Shown here one piece after another: positions 29,465-40,240 of a stretch of 64,000 nt of DNA. Made by a program: the position numbers and the translations under genes. Source of the DNA: Acidovorax kalamii (lineage in GTDB: Bacteria > Pseudomonadota > Gammaproteobacteria > Burkholderiales > Burkholderiaceae_C); assembly GCF_002245625.1 (NCBI RefSeq), contig NZ_NOIG01000004.1, positions 124,001 through 188,000 of the forward strand. The letters are read 5' to 3'. The notes beneath the pieces are model-generated. The model ran no database searches. It worked only from the letters and a program-made list of their open reading frames with translations, and was not told where the DNA came from. Positions within the stretch are counted from its first letter, which is position 1; each line of letters starts with the position of its first letter.

Positions 29465-30684
29465 TACACGACCTGACCGAGCTTGAAGATGGGGAGGTAC
29501 ATGGAAACCACGATTCCGCCAATCAAGGTGCCCAGGAACACGATGATGATGGGCTCCATCAGGCTGGACAGGCCGGCCACCATGTCGTCCACTTCCGACT
29601 CGTAGAAATCGGCCGCCTTGCCTAGCATGTGGTCAATGGAGCCGGATTCTTCCCCGATGGCGCACATTTGCAGCACCATGGACGGGAAGATATTGGCATT
29701 TCCCATCGCGGCGGTCAGGCTGGTGCCGGTGGAGACTTCCTGCTGAATCTTGTCGGTGGCCATGGAATAAACGGAGTTACCTGCGGCGCCTCCTACCGAG
29801 TCCAGAGCTTCGACCAAGGGAACGCCTGCCGCGAACATGGTGGCCAGGGTCCGGGTCCAGCGTGCAACGCAAGACTTGTCGATCAGTGCCCCGAAGACGG
29901 GCATGCGCAGCAGCAGGCGATCCATGAACATTTGCATCTTTTCATTGCGTCGCCACGCCTGCATGAAGAAGAAAAAGCCACCGCCTATAACGCCAAAAAT
30001 CAACCACCACCACTTCACGAAAATCTCACTGATAGCCATCACAAACAGTGTAGGGGCGGGTAAATCTGCACCGAATGACGTGAAGACCTCTTTGAATGCG
30101 GGAATCACAAAAATCATGATCACGGTTACAACGACAAAGGCAACAATGATCACGGATATCGGGTACATCAAGGCCGATTTGATTTTCGATTTGATGGCCT
30201 CAGTTTTCTCCATGTAGGTGGCGAGCCGATCCAGAAGCGCTTCCAGAATACCCGCAGCTTCCCCTGCCTCGACCAAATTGCAGTAGAGGCTGTCAAAATA
30301 CATTGGATACTTGCGGAAGGCCCCATTCAGCGATGTGCCTGTCTCAATGTCCGCACGAATATCGTTCAACAATTTGGTAACGCTGGCATTGGTGTTGCCT
30401 CTTCCAACAATATCGAAAGCCTGCAACAGCGGAACCCCGGCTTTCATCATGGTTGCCAGTTGCCTGGTGAAAAGCGCAATGTCTTTGGGCTTGATTTTCT
30501 TGCCCGAACGCATCCGGCGTTTTTTGATCTTTGTCGGGAAAACGCCTTGGCGGCGCAAGGTCGCTTGAACCTGATTTTCGCCCACCGCACGGATTTCCCC
30601 ACGCACGATTTTCCCATGGCGGTCTTTGCCCTCCCACTCGAAGACAAAATCCTTGATATCTCTTTTTGATGCTACGGTAGCCAT
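29464..30684 (-). CDS. pilC: Type IV pilus inner-membrane platform protein PilC
   Basis: 406-residue platform protein of the type II secretion F family. Two repeated GspF domains (each with a cytoplasmic helical bundle) and about three membrane helices: near VIIVAFVVVTVIMIFVIPAF, WWWLIFGVIGGGFFFFM and PIIIVFLGTLIGGIVVSMYLPIF. The first domain has RQLATMMKAGVPLLQAFDIV and the second RTLATMFAAGVPLVEALDSVGG. Lies 20 bases after pilB and overlaps pilD by one base. Confidence 0.95.
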   Translation of the reverse strand: MATVASKRDIKDFVFEWEGKDRHGKIVRGEIRAVGENQVQATLRRQGVFPTKIKKRRMRSGKKIKPKDIALFTRQLATMMKAGVPLLQAFDIVGRGNTNASVTKLLNDIRADIETGTSLNGAFRKYPMYFDSLYCNLVEAGEAAGILEALLDRLATYMEKTEAIKSKIKSALMYPISVIIVAFVVVTVIMIFVIPAFKEVFTSFGADLPAPTLFVMAISEIFVKWWWLIFGVIGGGFFFFMQAWRRNEKMQMFMDRLLLRMPVFGALIDKSCVARWTRTLATMFAAGVPLVEALDSVGGAAGNSVYSMATDKIQQEVSTGTSLTAAMGNANIFPSMVLQMCAIGEESGSIDHMLGKAADFYESEVDDMVAGLSSLMEPIIIVFLGTLIGGIVVSMYLPIFKLGQVV

Positions 30685-30704
30685 ACTGCCCTCGTCAGTG
30701 GGTG

Positions 30705-32444
30705 CTATTCGTTGGTAACTGCCAAAACCTCTTCAAGAGAGGTCAGGCCGAGCTTGGCTTTGTGAAGTCCGGATTCGCGCAGCGAACGCACACCTTCAGC
30801 CCGGGCTTGCTCCGCAATTTCCAGGGCACTTCCATCACGAAGAATGATGCGCTGTATGTCTTCAGACACTGGCATGACCTGGTATATACCTACCCGGCCT
30901 TTGTACCCGTTGTTGCAGGCAGAACAGCCAACAGGGCGGTAGGTGACCCAAGAGCCATCGAGGTCCTCTTCTTTGTACCCTGCCTCCACGAGCGTTTCGT
31001 GGGGAATATCGGCAGGTGTCTTGCAGGCTGGGCAGAGCCTGCGTGCCAGTCGCTGTGCCGTGATCAAGATCACGCTGGATGCAATATTAAAGGGCGCTAT
31101 GCCCATGTTGCGCATGCGTGTCAGCGTCGTGGGCGCGTCGTTGGTGTGCAGGGTGGACAGGACCAGGTGACCGGTCTGGGCCGCCTTGATCGAGATATCG
31201 GCAGTCTCCAAGTCCCGAATTTCCCCCACCATGATGATGTCGGGATCCTGGCGGAGAAAGGATTTGAGCGCGACTGCAAATGTCAGGCCGGCCTTCTCAT
31301 TCACATTGACCTGGTTGACGCCAGGCAGATTGATTTCAGAAGGGTCTTCAGCGGTCGCAATATTGACGCCCGGCTTGTTGAGCAGATTCAGGCAGGTATA
31401 AAGAGAAACGGTCTTGCCGGAGCCCGTAGGCCCAGTCACCAAGATCATGCCGTAGGGGCGACCAATGGCCTGAAGAAGTCGCTCCTTCTCGACAGGCTCA
31501 TACCCCAATGCGTCAATGCCCAGTTTTGCACTGCTCGGATCCAGAATACGGATCACAATTTTTTCACCAAACAAGGTGGGCAACGTGCTGACGCGGAAAT
31601 CAATGACTCTGTCGGGGCCGACCTTCAGCTTCATCCGACCATCTTGCGGAACCCGCTTTTCCGAGATGTCCAGGCGCGAAATCACTTTGATGCGCGAAGC
31701 CAGCTTGTCCTTGATCGCAATCGGGGGTGATGCTATTTCGCGCAACTCCCCATCAATTCGGAAGCGGACACGATACTGATGTTCATAGGGTTCAAAGTGC
31801 AAATCGGATGCCCGCATATTGAAGGCATCCAATAACATCTTGTGAAGGAACTTGACGATAGGTGCGTCTTCGACCTCTGTGACGCCAGTATCGGCTTCCT
31901 CGGGAGCATCTTCAATCGAGACATCGTCAAACTCGAAATCACCGCCTCCACTCACCAGCGTTTCCATGGACTCGCTGGTGGATTTGGAGGTCACATCTAC
32001 CAGGCGACTCAGTTTGTCATACTCGGCGATAATCCAATCCACCCCCATCTGGGTGGTAAATTTGATTTTTTCTGCAGCTTCTTGATCGGTGGGATCTGCA
32101 GTCGCAACAATCAGCCGGTTGTTGCGCTTGCTGAGCACTACAACGCGATAAGCTTGGCAGATTTTGTTGTCCAGCAGTTCCTTGGGCAGGCGCAATGGAT
32201 CAATTGCATCCAGATCAAGCAGTGGTGCGCCAAAGACGGCAGAAACCGTGTGCGCCAAATCGGCCGCCGATACCGCGCCAGAACCTGTCAATTCGGCGAT
32301 AAAACTGGTGCGGCTGATTTGTGATTTTTTGTAAATGTCCTCGGCTGACTTTTGCGTCAGCTTGCCGGCAGACATCAACGCCCGACCCAGTCCGGGGAGG
32401 GCGACTGCAGAGGCTTCTTTAGGGACAGTATCAACAGCGGCCAT
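30705..32444 (-). CDS. pilB: Type IV pilus extension ATPase PilB
   Basis: Hexameric secretion ATPase that drives pilus assembly. 579 residues: N-terminal GspE/MshE-N domain with FIAELTGSGAVSAADLAHTVS, then the ATPase domain with Walker A GPTGSGKTVSLYT, acidic box DPSEINLPGVNQVNVNEKAGL, Walker B IIMVGEIRDLETADI and His box LSTLHTNDAP. The tetracysteine zinc motif CPAC...CSAC near the C-terminus is typical of assembly ATPases. First gene of pilBCD; about 250 bases upstream hold tRNA-Pro and AT-rich sequence that probably contains its promoter. Confidence 0.96.
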   Translation of the reverse strand: MAAVDTVPKEASAVALPGLGRALMSAGKLTQKSAEDIYKKSQISRTSFIAELTGSGAVSAADLAHTVSAVFGAPLLDLDAIDPLRLPKELLDNKICQAYRVVVLSKRNNRLIVATADPTDQEAAEKIKFTTQMGVDWIIAEYDKLSRLVDVTSKSTSESMETLVSGGGDFEFDDVSIEDAPEEADTGVTEVEDAPIVKFLHKMLLDAFNMRASDLHFEPYEHQYRVRFRIDGELREIASPPIAIKDKLASRIKVISRLDISEKRVPQDGRMKLKVGPDRVIDFRVSTLPTLFGEKIVIRILDPSSAKLGIDALGYEPVEKERLLQAIGRPYGMILVTGPTGSGKTVSLYTCLNLLNKPGVNIATAEDPSEINLPGVNQVNVNEKAGLTFAVALKSFLRQDPDIIMVGEIRDLETADISIKAAQTGHLVLSTLHTNDAPTTLTRMRNMGIAPFNIASSVILITAQRLARRLCPACKTPADIPHETLVEAGYKEEDLDGSWVTYRPVGCSACNNGYKGRVGIYQVMPVSEDIQRIILRDGSALEIAEQARAEGVRSLRESGLHKAKLGLTSLEEVLAVTNE

Positions 32445-32574
32445 GTAACCGGTAATGTGTTAGGTTTGGAAAAGAAACCATCCTATCATCACCGATTACG
32501 CTAGGGGTGTACAGCGCTGGATATTGGTAACTGCGCCACAGGCAGCGCGAATGTGTGTTTGGGCGGTGGATTTA

Positions 32575-32651
32575 TGGTCGGGGTGAGAGGATTCGAACCT
32601 CCGGCCTCTACGTCCCGAACGTAGCGCTCTACCAGGCTAAGCTACACCCCG
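32575..32651 (-). tRNA. tRNA-Pro (anticodon CGG)
   Basis: Cloverleaf on the minus strand: acceptor CGGGGTG / CACCCCG, D arm with TAGCTTAGCCTGGTAGAGC, anticodon loop TTCGGGA giving CGG, T arm with GGTTCGAATCC, discriminator A and encoded CCA. Located between ispB and pilB on the same strand as both. Confidence 0.96.
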
Positions 32652-32697
32652 TTGATTGCATAGCACCCATTTGCGGGTGTAATGCGCACCTTAGTTC

Positions 32698-33693
32698 TTA
32701 GTTGCGCCGCGCGAGCAACTGTGCGGCCAATTCTAGCAAGCCCTTTGCATAGGCATTGGCCGGAAGCTGCTCTGCGGCGGCCATGGCCCGACGGGCCTCT
32801 GCAAATGCGGCTGCCCGCGTGACATCCAGGGCGCCAGTGGCGCGGACGATTTGGATGATCTCGCTCAACTGCTCTGTTGATCCCTGCTCGATGGCTTGTC
32901 GAACAATGAGTGCTTGGCTGGGGGTGCCTCGCTCCATGGCGGCAATCAATGGCAGCGTAGACTTTCCCTCCCGGAGGTCGTCCCCCAGGTTCTTGCCCAT
33001 TTCAGCGGCGTCACCGTCGTAGTCCAGGACGTCATCAATGATCTGAAAAGCCGTGCCGAGAGCTTGTCCGTACGTGGAGCATGCTTCCTCGATCTCGGAG
33101 GTGCTGTTGGCCAGCACGGCTCCCAGTCTGGCGCTGGCTTCGAACAGCTTGGCGGTTTTGGAGCGGATCACGCGCAGGTAGCCTGCCTCATCCAGGGATG
33201 CGTCATGCATGTTCATGAGCTGAAGCACCTCCCCCTCGGCGATCACGTTGGTGGCTTCGGAGAGGATTTCCATGATCCGCATGCTTCCCGCTTCCACCAT
33301 CATCTGGAAGGAGCGGGTATGCAGGAAGTCCCCCACAAGCACGCTGGCGGGGTTGCCGAAAGTCTCGTTGGCCGTAGGGCGTCCCCGGCGCAGTGTGGAG
33401 GCATCCACCACGTCATCGTGCAGCAGCGTGGCCGTGTGAATCAGCTCGACCACCGCTGCGAGGCTGAACCGGTGGTCGCCGCGGTAGCCCAGGGCGCCGC
33501 ATACCATTAGCAGCAGCGCAGGCCGCAGCCGCTTGCCGCCAGCAGCAATGATGTACTGCGATATCTGGGCAACCAGCGGCACGCTGGACGTCAGGCGCCG
33601 CTCAATGACCTTGTCGACCTCGTGCATGTCCTGGGCAACGAGCGTGAGGGGAGAGGCTGCGGGGGCGGTATGGTCAGTCAAGATGGCGGTCAC
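32698..33693 (-). CDS. ispB: Octaprenyl diphosphate synthase IspB
   Basis: Trans-polyprenyl diphosphate synthase that makes the side chain of ubiquinone. 331 residues. The two aspartate-rich motifs are in LLHDDVVDAS and QIIDDVLDYDGD; GGKRLRPALLLM and ETFGNPASVLVGDFL are also diagnostic. Octaprenyl length is inferred from the betaproteobacterial family and cannot be read directly. The start is GTG 33693. Divergent from rplU, a very common pairing. Confidence 0.94.
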   Translation of the reverse strand: MTAILTDHTAPAASPLTLVAQDMHEVDKVIERRLTSSVPLVAQISQYIIAAGGKRLRPALLLMVCGALGYRGDHRFSLAAVVELIHTATLLHDDVVDASTLRRGRPTANETFGNPASVLVGDFLHTRSFQMMVEAGSMRIMEILSEATNVIAEGEVLQLMNMHDASLDEAGYLRVIRSKTAKLFEASARLGAVLANSTSEIEEACSTYGQALGTAFQIIDDVLDYDGDAAEMGKNLGDDLREGKSTLPLIAAMERGTPSQALIVRQAIEQGSTEQLSEIIQIVRATGALDVTRAAAFAEARRAMAAAEQLPANAYAKGLLELAAQLLARRN

Positions 33694-33775
33694 AGAAAGT
33701 GCCCGGATTATAGGAAGACCTGACAGGGGCCATCGCTGCCTGACTGGCGCGCGTTGCGCCAGACTTCAAGAGAGC

Positions 33776-33804
33776 TGGACCTGCGATGCGTGATGCGCTA
33801 CAAT
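33776..33804 (+). promoter_or_regulatory. Predicted sigma-70 promoter of rplU-rpmA
   Basis: TGGACC (33776-33781) and TACAAT (33799-33804), 17-base spacer, 49 bases before rplU. The leader downstream has a small hairpin GCAGA (33815-33819) / TCTGC (33826-33830) that might take part in ribosomal-protein control; this is only a suggestion. Confidence 0.55.
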
Positions 33805-33853
33805 CGCTGGCTCTGCAGAAATCCGTCTGCGGAACTCATATCAAGAGGTCAAC

Positions 33854-34165
33854 ATGTACGCGGTCATAAAAACCGGCGGCAAGCAGTATCGCGTTGCTTC
33901 CGGCGAAAAAATTAAAGTAGAACAGATTGCTGCGGACGTAGGCCAGGAGATCGTGATCGACCAGGTTCTGGCTGTCGGCAACGGCGCTGAACTCAAGGTT
34001 GGTACGCCCCTGGTGTCCGGCGCAACCGTGAAAGCCACTGTTGTGGCCCACGGCAAGCACGACAAGGTGCACATCTTCAAGATGCGCCGTCGCAAGCACT
34101 ATCAGAAACGCCAAGGCCATCGCCAGCAGTTCACCGAACTGCAAATCGGTGCGATTGCTGCTTAA
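33854..34165 (+). CDS. rplU: 50S ribosomal protein L21
   Basis: 103-residue large-subunit protein. The start [25 protein letters not shown] is diagnostic, as is the [21 protein letters not shown] basic C-terminus seen as [24 protein letters not shown]. The Shine-Dalgarno AGAGG lies at 33844-33848. rpmA follows after 16 bases, the universal rplU-rpmA pair. Confidence 0.98.
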   Translation: MYAVIKTGGKQYRVASGEKIKVEQIAADVGQEIVIDQVLAVGNGAELKVGTPLVSGATVKATVVAHGKHDKVHIFKMRRRKHYQKRQGHRQQFTELQIGAIAA

Positions 34166-34181
34166 GCGAAGGAGCTAAGTC

Positions 34182-34439
34182 ATGGCACAGAAAAAAGGCG
34201 GCGGCTCTACGCGAAACGGGCGCGACTCCAAGCCAAAGATGCTGGGTGTCAAGGCGTTCGGTGGTGAATTGATCAGCGCTGGCTCGATCATCGTGCGCCA
34301 GCGTGGCACACGTTTCCACCCTGGCACCAACGTTGGCGTCGGCAAGGACCACACCTTGTTCGCCCTGGTGGACGGCCATGTGTCGTTTGGCACCAAGGGT
34401 GCATTGTCCAAGTCCACGGTCAATGTGACTCCCGCCTGA
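34182..34439 (+). CDS. rpmA: 50S ribosomal protein L27
   Basis: 85-residue protein whose N-terminal tail reaches the peptidyl-transferase centre. [28 protein letters not shown] is diagnostic and lacks the cleavable leader found in Firmicutes L27. 16 bases after rplU and followed by an intrinsic terminator. Confidence 0.98.
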   Translation: MAQKKGGGSTRNGRDSKPKMLGVKAFGGELISAGSIIVRQRGTRFHPGTNVGVGKDHTLFALVDGHVSFGTKGALSKSTVNVTPA

Positions 34440-34463
34440 GGATTTTTCCTCCGGCAAGCAACG

Positions 34464-34492
34464 AAGCCCCGCTTTGCCGGGGCTTTGTTGTT
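34464..34492 (+). terminator. Intrinsic terminator after rpmA
   Basis: 8-bp stem AAGCCCCG / CGGGGCTT with a 6-base loop, then TTGTTGTTT, about 25 bases after the L27 stop. Confidence 0.85.
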
Positions 34493-34604
34493 TGGTCTGT
34501 ACGGGTGGCTCTCGCATGCCATCTGCCTGCGGCGCCTGGAAGGCGTTCCGCTGTTCCGCCACAATCGGCGGTTGGCTGCCGGTTTGTACGGCGCCCTTTT
34601 GTAA

Positions 34605-35687
<1,083 letters not shown>

Positions 35688-35713
35688 TGCAAGAGGCTTC
35701 CGGGTCTTTTGCC

Positions 35714-35778
35714 TGATTGCTATATTTTTAATAGCTGCTAGCGCTTTGTGGGTGCGCGGTAGCGGCCAAAAATGATTC
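35714..35778 (+). repeat. Dispersed hairpin repeat family 1, copy 7
   Basis: TATTTTTAATAGCTGCTAGC, then GCTTTGTGGGTGCGCGGTAGCGGCCAAAAATGATT. Fills the obgE-proB gap; its end carries ATG 35772, one possible proB start. Confidence 0.9.
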
Positions 35779-36926
35779 AAACAATGGTTTCCAGCGTATT
35801 GCGAGATGCCCGCCGCATCGTGGTCAAGGTGGGCTCCAGCCTTGTGACCAATGAAGGTCGTGGCCTGGATGAAACGGCCATCGGTGAATGGAGCCGCCAG
35901 CTGGCGGCCTTGGTGCGCGGCGATGGCGGGGTGGCGCGTGAGGTCGTGATGGTGTCCAGCGGCGCGATCGCCGAGGGCATGAAGCGCCTCGGCTGGACCA
36001 CACGACCGCAGGAAATCCACGAGCTGCAGGCCGCCGCCGCTGTGGGGCAGATGGGCTTGGCGCAGATGTACGAGACCAAGCTGCGCGAGGAGGGCATGGG
36101 CAGCGCCCAGGTGCTGCTCACCCACGCCGACCTGGCCGACCGCGAGCGCTACCTGAACGCGCGCTCCACCTTGCTCACGCTGCTGCGCCTGGGCGTGGTG
36201 CCGGTGATCAATGAGAACGACACGGTCGTCAACGACGAAATCAAGTTTGGCGACAACGACACCCTGGGGGCGCTGGTGGCCAATCTGGTCGAGGCCGATG
36301 CACTGATCATCCTCACGGACCAAAAGGGGCTGTACACCGCCGACCCGCGCCGGGACCCCGCAGCGCAATTCGTGCACGAAGCCAAGGCAGGGGATCCGGC
36401 CCTGGAGGCCATGGCCGGAGGCGCGGGGTCGAGCATCGGCAAGGGCGGCATGATCACCAAGATACTGGCGGCCAAGCGTGCCGCAGGCTCGGGCGCGTCC
36501 ACCGTGATCGCCTGGGGGCGGGAGCCCGATGTGCTGCTGCGCTTGGTCGGGGGTGAGCCTCTGGGGACCCTGCTGGTTGCACAAACCCAGAAAAAACAAG
36601 CCCGCAAGCAATGGATGGCGGATCACCTTCAGCTGCGCGGCTCCGTTGTGGTGGATGCCGGGGCTGCCGCCAAGGTGCGCGATGAAGGCAAGAGCCTGCT
36701 GCCGATCGGCATGACGGCGGTGGAGGGAGATTTTTCGCGCGGCGACGTGATTGCCGTGCGGGATGCCTCCGGGGTCGAGATCGCGCGGGGCCTGGCCAAC
36801 TATGCAGCCGCCGAAGCGCGCCTTCTGTGCCGCAAGCCTTCGACCGAATTTGAAAAACTGCTGGGCTATGTGGCCGAGCCGGAGATGGTGCACCGGGACA
36901 ATCTGGTGCTGGCCGTGGGCGCTTGA
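35772..36926 (+). CDS. proB: Glutamate 5-kinase ProB
   Basis: First step of proline synthesis: phosphorylates glutamate to gamma-glutamyl phosphate. 384 residues: amino-acid kinase domain ([54 protein letters not shown]) and a C-terminal PUA domain ([39 protein letters not shown]). Feedback inhibition by proline is usual for the family. ATG 35772 lies in the dispersed repeat; ATG 35784 ([13 protein letters not shown]) is an equally good start and closer to family length. Confidence 0.95.
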   Translation: MIQTMVSSVLRDARRIVVKVGSSLVTNEGRGLDETAIGEWSRQLAALVRGDGGVAREVVMVSSGAIAEGMKRLGWTTRPQEIHELQAAAAVGQMGLAQMYETKLREEGMGSAQVLLTHADLADRERYLNARSTLLTLLRLGVVPVINENDTVVNDEIKFGDNDTLGALVANLVEADALIILTDQKGLYTADPRRDPAAQFVHEAKAGDPALEAMAGGAGSSIGKGGMITKILAAKRAAGSGASTVIAWGREPDVLLRLVGGEPLGTLLVAQTQKKQARKQWMADHLQLRGSVVVDAGAAAKVRDEGKSLLPIGMTAVEGDFSRGDVIAVRDASGVEIARGLANYAAAEARLLCRKPSTEFEKLLGYVAEPEMVHRDNLVLAVGA

Positions 36927-36971
36927 TTGCCGGATTGCTTTTAGCGTTTTGCGCACAGCCGCCCAAGCCAT

Positions 36972-37003
36972 AAAAAATGCCTGCTCATTACAGGCATTTT
37001 TGT
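36972..37003. terminator. Bidirectional terminator between proB and rppH
   Basis: Perfect 11-bp stem AAAAATGCCTG / CAGGCATTTTT around a 7-base loop, with A-rich and T-rich flanks, between two convergent genes. It can stop transcripts from both sides. Confidence 0.88.
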
Positions 37004-37018
37004 TGGTGGACGTGGAGA

Positions 37019-37693
37019 TCAGCGGGGTGTGGTGGTCAGCGGTGGAATCCCGTCCAGTTCACCCGGCATGCTGTTTTGCGGGTCGGGGTCAAAACTGGCG
37101 CCAGGGGGGAGTTCCATGCCCGGGTTGATCAGCATGGACCCGGTGCGGTACATGCTCGTCCCCGTGTGCTCACCTTCTCGTGTCCGCATGCCGCTGCGCA
37201 AGTAGCGGTTGCGCTGTTCATGCCGAGGCAGGTAGCGTGCCAGCTCGGTCAGGGCCATTTCATAGACCCCCCGCTTGAACTCGACCACCACGTCCAGAGG
37301 CACCCAGTAGTCATTCCAGCGCCAGGCATCGAACTCGGGGTGGTTGGTCGCGCGGAGATTCAAGTCCCAGTCGTGGCCCACCAGTTGGAGCAGATACCAG
37401 ATTTGTTTCTGGCCCTTGTAATGTCCGCGCGCGTCGCGGCGGATGTACCGGTCAGGCACCTCATAGCGCAACCAGTCCCGTGTGCGGGCCACCACGCGCA
37501 CGTGGTCAGGCAATAATCCCACCTCTTCGTGCAGCTCCCGGAACATGGCTTGCTCGGGGGTTTCGCCCCGGTCAATGCCACCCTGCGGAAACTGCCAGCT
37601 GTGGGTGCGTATGCGCTTGCCCCAGAACACCTGGTTTCTCTGGTTGAGCAGGATGATGCCGACGTTCGGCCGAAAGCCGTCCCGGTCAAGCAT
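37019..37693 (-). CDS. rppH: RNA pyrophosphohydrolase RppH
   Basis: Nudix hydrolase that removes pyrophosphate from 5' ends of mRNA and triggers decay. 224 residues. [28 protein letters not shown] start and Nudix box [22 protein letters not shown] are diagnostic; GQKQIWYLL and FDAWRW follow. The C-terminal 60 residues are a variable Pro/Gly-rich tail that is longer than in E. coli (about 176 residues). The start at 37693 is preferred to an upstream in-frame start at 37732. It is divergent from proS with 92 bases between. Confidence 0.93.
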   Translation of the reverse strand: MLDRDGFRPNVGIILLNQRNQVFWGKRIRTHSWQFPQGGIDRGETPEQAMFRELHEEVGLLPDHVRVVARTRDWLRYEVPDRYIRRDARGHYKGQKQIWYLLQLVGHDWDLNLRATNHPEFDAWRWNDYWVPLDVVVEFKRGVYEMALTELARYLPRHEQRNRYLRSGMRTREGEHTGTSMYRTGSMLINPGMELPPGASFDPDPQNSMPGELDGIPPLTTTPR

Positions 37694-37785
37694 AATCAAA
37701 CCCCAAATTTTTAAACTGTGTCCATTATGCACGGCGCCTAGCGCGCAGCAAGTGGACTGCTCTGATCCGCCCGAAATCGATTCCG

Positions 37786-39528
37786 ATGAAAGCCTCCCAA
37801 TTCTTTATCTCCACCCTCAAGGAAGCTCCGGCCGACGCAGAAGTGGTCAGCCACCAACTCATGATGCGGGCAGGGCTGATCAAGAAGCTGGGCGCGGGCA
37901 TCTATAACTACATGCCTCTGGGCCTGCGCGTGATCCGCAAGGTGGAAGCTATCGTGCGCGAAGAGATGAACCGCGCGGGCGCCGTGGAGCTGACCATGCC
38001 CGTGGTGCAACCCGCCGAGCTGTGGCAGGAAACCGGCCGCTTCGACAAGATGGGCCCCGAGCTGCTGCGCATCCAGGACCGCCATGGCCGCGACTTCGTG
38101 GTGCAGCCCACCAGCGAAGAAGTGATCACTGACATCGCGCGCCAGGAACTCAAGAGCTACAAGCAGCTGCCGAAGAACTTTTACCAGATCCAGACCAAGT
38201 TCCGCGATGAGCGCCGCCCACGCTTTGGCCTCATGCGCGGCCGCGAGTTCATCATGAAGGACGCCTACAGCTTCGACCGCGATCAGGCGGCCGCCAAGGC
38301 CAGCTACCAGGTGATGGCCCAGGCCTACCGCCGCATTTTTGACCGCTTCGGCCTGACCTACCGTGCCGTGGCGGCCGACAGCGGTGCCATCGGTGGCGAC
38401 CTGTCCGAAGAGTTCCAGGTGATCGCCGCCACGGGTGAAGACGCCATCGTCTACTGCCCGCAGAGCGATTACGCCGCCAACATGGAAAAGGCCGAGGCCC
38501 TGGCGCCTGCCGGTCCACGCCCTGCGCCCTCAAAGGCCATGGAAAAGACGCCGACGCCTGGCAAGAGCACCTGCGCCGACGTGGCCGAGCTGCTGGGCGT
38601 GCCTTTGAGCACCACCGTGAAGTCGCTGGTCCTGGCCACGGACGAAACCAACGAGGCCGGCGAGATCGTCAAGAGCCAGGTCTGGCTGCTGCTGCTGCGT
38701 GGCGACCATGACATGAACGAGATCAAGGTCGGCAAGGTGCCCGGCTTGGCGGGTTTCCGGTTTGCCACGCTCTCCGAGATCGAGGACCACTTTGGCTGCA
38801 AGCCCGGCTACCTGGGCCCCATCGGCCTGAAGAAGTCTCTCAAGATTGTGGTGGACCGCGAAGTGGCCCTCATGGCCGACTGGATCTGCGGCGCCAACGA
38901 AGTGGACTTCCACATCACCGGCGTGAATTGGGGCCGCGACCTGCCCGAGCCCGATGCCGTGGCCGACCTGCGCAACGTGGTGGCGGGCGACCGCTCCCCC
39001 GATGGCAAGGGCGAGCTCTCCATTGAGCGCGGCATCGAAGTGGGCCATGTTTTCTACCTGGGCACCAAGTACAGCAAGGGCATGAACGCCACCTTCCTGG
39101 GTGACGACGGCAAGCCCGCTTTCTTTGAGATGGGCTGCTACGGTATTGGCGTCACGCGCCTTCCCGCCGCCGCCATCGAGCAAAACCACGACGAGCGCGG
39201 CATCATCTGGCCCGACGCGATCGCACCTTTCACTGTGGTGGTCTGCCCCGTTGGCATGGACCGCAGCGAGGCTGTCAAGGCTGCGGCCGAGCAGCTCTAT
39301 GCCGACCTGCTGGCAGCCGGTGTGGATGTGATCCTGGACGACCGTGGCGAGCGCCCCGGCGCCATGTTTGCCGACTGGGAGCTGATCGGTGTGCCGCATC
39401 GCGTGACCATTGGCGACAAGAGTCTCAAGGAAGGTGTGGTCGAGTACCAGCACCGCCGCGACACGGCCGCGACCAAAGTGGCGGTGGCTGACATCCTGGC
39501 CCATGTGAAGGGCCGCATGGTGGTATGA
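37786..39528 (+). CDS. proS: Prolyl-tRNA synthetase ProS
   Basis: Charges tRNA-Pro. 580 residues, the bacterial type with an editing (INS) domain inserted between motifs 2 and 3 (about residues 230-405), which hydrolyses Ala-tRNA-Pro. Motif segments: [66 protein letters not shown], and anticodon-binding C-terminal domain with VCPVGMDRS. Overlaps the next gene by 4 bases (ATGA at 39525). Confidence 0.97.
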   Translation: MKASQFFISTLKEAPADAEVVSHQLMMRAGLIKKLGAGIYNYMPLGLRVIRKVEAIVREEMNRAGAVELTMPVVQPAELWQETGRFDKMGPELLRIQDRHGRDFVVQPTSEEVITDIARQELKSYKQLPKNFYQIQTKFRDERRPRFGLMRGREFIMKDAYSFDRDQAAAKASYQVMAQAYRRIFDRFGLTYRAVAADSGAIGGDLSEEFQVIAATGEDAIVYCPQSDYAANMEKAEALAPAGPRPAPSKAMEKTPTPGKSTCADVAELLGVPLSTTVKSLVLATDETNEAGEIVKSQVWLLLLRGDHDMNEIKVGKVPGLAGFRFATLSEIEDHFGCKPGYLGPIGLKKSLKIVVDREVALMADWICGANEVDFHITGVNWGRDLPEPDAVADLRNVVAGDRSPDGKGELSIERGIEVGHVFYLGTKYSKGMNATFLGDDGKPAFFEMGCYGIGVTRLPAAAIEQNHDERGIIWPDAIAPFTVVVCPVGMDRSEAVKAAAEQLYADLLAAGVDVILDDRGERPGAMFADWELIGVPHRVTIGDKSLKEGVVEYQHRRDTAATKVAVADILAHVKGRMVV

Positions 39529-40235
39529 GCATGAGCGAGGAGCGGGGCACCAACGCATCCCCCACGGCCCGGCCCGGTCCTGTGGCTGGGCTCTCGCGGC
39601 GCGCATGCCTGCTGTCTGCAGCCTCGCTCGCGGCACCGGCAGCCTGGCTGGCCGCACCGCAGGCGGCACATGCGGGGGGGCAGCTTGAAGAACCCCTGAT
39701 GGATTCCGTGCGCACGGCGCTGAGTTCGGCCATTGCCAACCAGGCGCCACCCGAGCCTGAATTTTTTACCACCGAGGCCCGCCTGCACTACCTGCGCTGG
39801 CTGGGCACCCAGAGCGACCGGCTGCGCCGCCGCAAGCCCGAATGGGAGGTGCGGCGCGATTTTCTGCAGACGGTCTGGTACGAGTCCAAACGTGCGGGGC
39901 TCGACGTATCGCTGGTCCTTGGGCTCATCCAGGTGGAGAGTGGCTTCCGCAAGTTTGCCGTGTCCAGCGTGGGCGCGCGGGGCTACATGCAGGTCATGCC
40001 GTTCTGGACGCGGGTGATTGGCGATGGCGATGCAGGCAAGCTGTTCCACATGCAGACCAACCTGCGTTTTGGCTGTGTGATCCTGCGCCACTACATCGAC
40101 CGCGAGCAGGGTGATCTTTTCATGGCCCTGGGCCGCTACAACGGCAGCCGTGGCCGCTCGCCCTACCCGGATGCGGTGTTTGGCGCCCAGCGCAACTGGG
40201 CGTTCATCGACAGGCCCACAGCGCCTGCCGCCTGA
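39525..40235 (+). CDS. Lytic murein transglycosylase (SLT domain) with twin-arginine-like signal
   Basis: 236 residues. N-terminal signal with SRRACLL at residues 24-30, then a weakly hydrophobic Ala-rich stretch ending AHA (about 50); this resembles a Tat signal peptide, although Cys replaces the usual Phe. The SLT domain (about 100-225) has catalytic Glu in [27 protein letters not shown] and the later RYNGSRG. It cuts glycan strands of peptidoglycan. Starts 39525 or 39531 are possible; the first overlaps the proS stop, so translation is probably coupled. Confidence 0.87.
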   Translation: MSMSEERGTNASPTARPGPVAGLSRRACLLSAASLAAPAAWLAAPQAAHAGGQLEEPLMDSVRTALSSAIANQAPPEPEFFTTEARLHYLRWLGTQSDRLRRRKPEWEVRRDFLQTVWYESKRAGLDVSLVLGLIQVESGFRKFAVSSVGARGYMQVMPFWTRVIGDGDAGKLFHMQTNLRFGCVILRHYIDREQGDLFMALGRYNGSRGRSPYPDAVFGAQRNWAFIDRPTAPAA

Positions 40236-40240
40236 CGGGG

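Noticed and set aside
33815-33830. Ribosomal-protein leader structure in front of rplU
   Set aside because: A 5-bp hairpin alone is too weak to name a regulatory RNA.
36916-36971. Possible further degenerate copy of repeat family 1 after proB
   Set aside because: Only a GATTGCTTTTAGCG-like fragment is similar and the arms do not pair; probably just the flank of the proB/rppH terminator.
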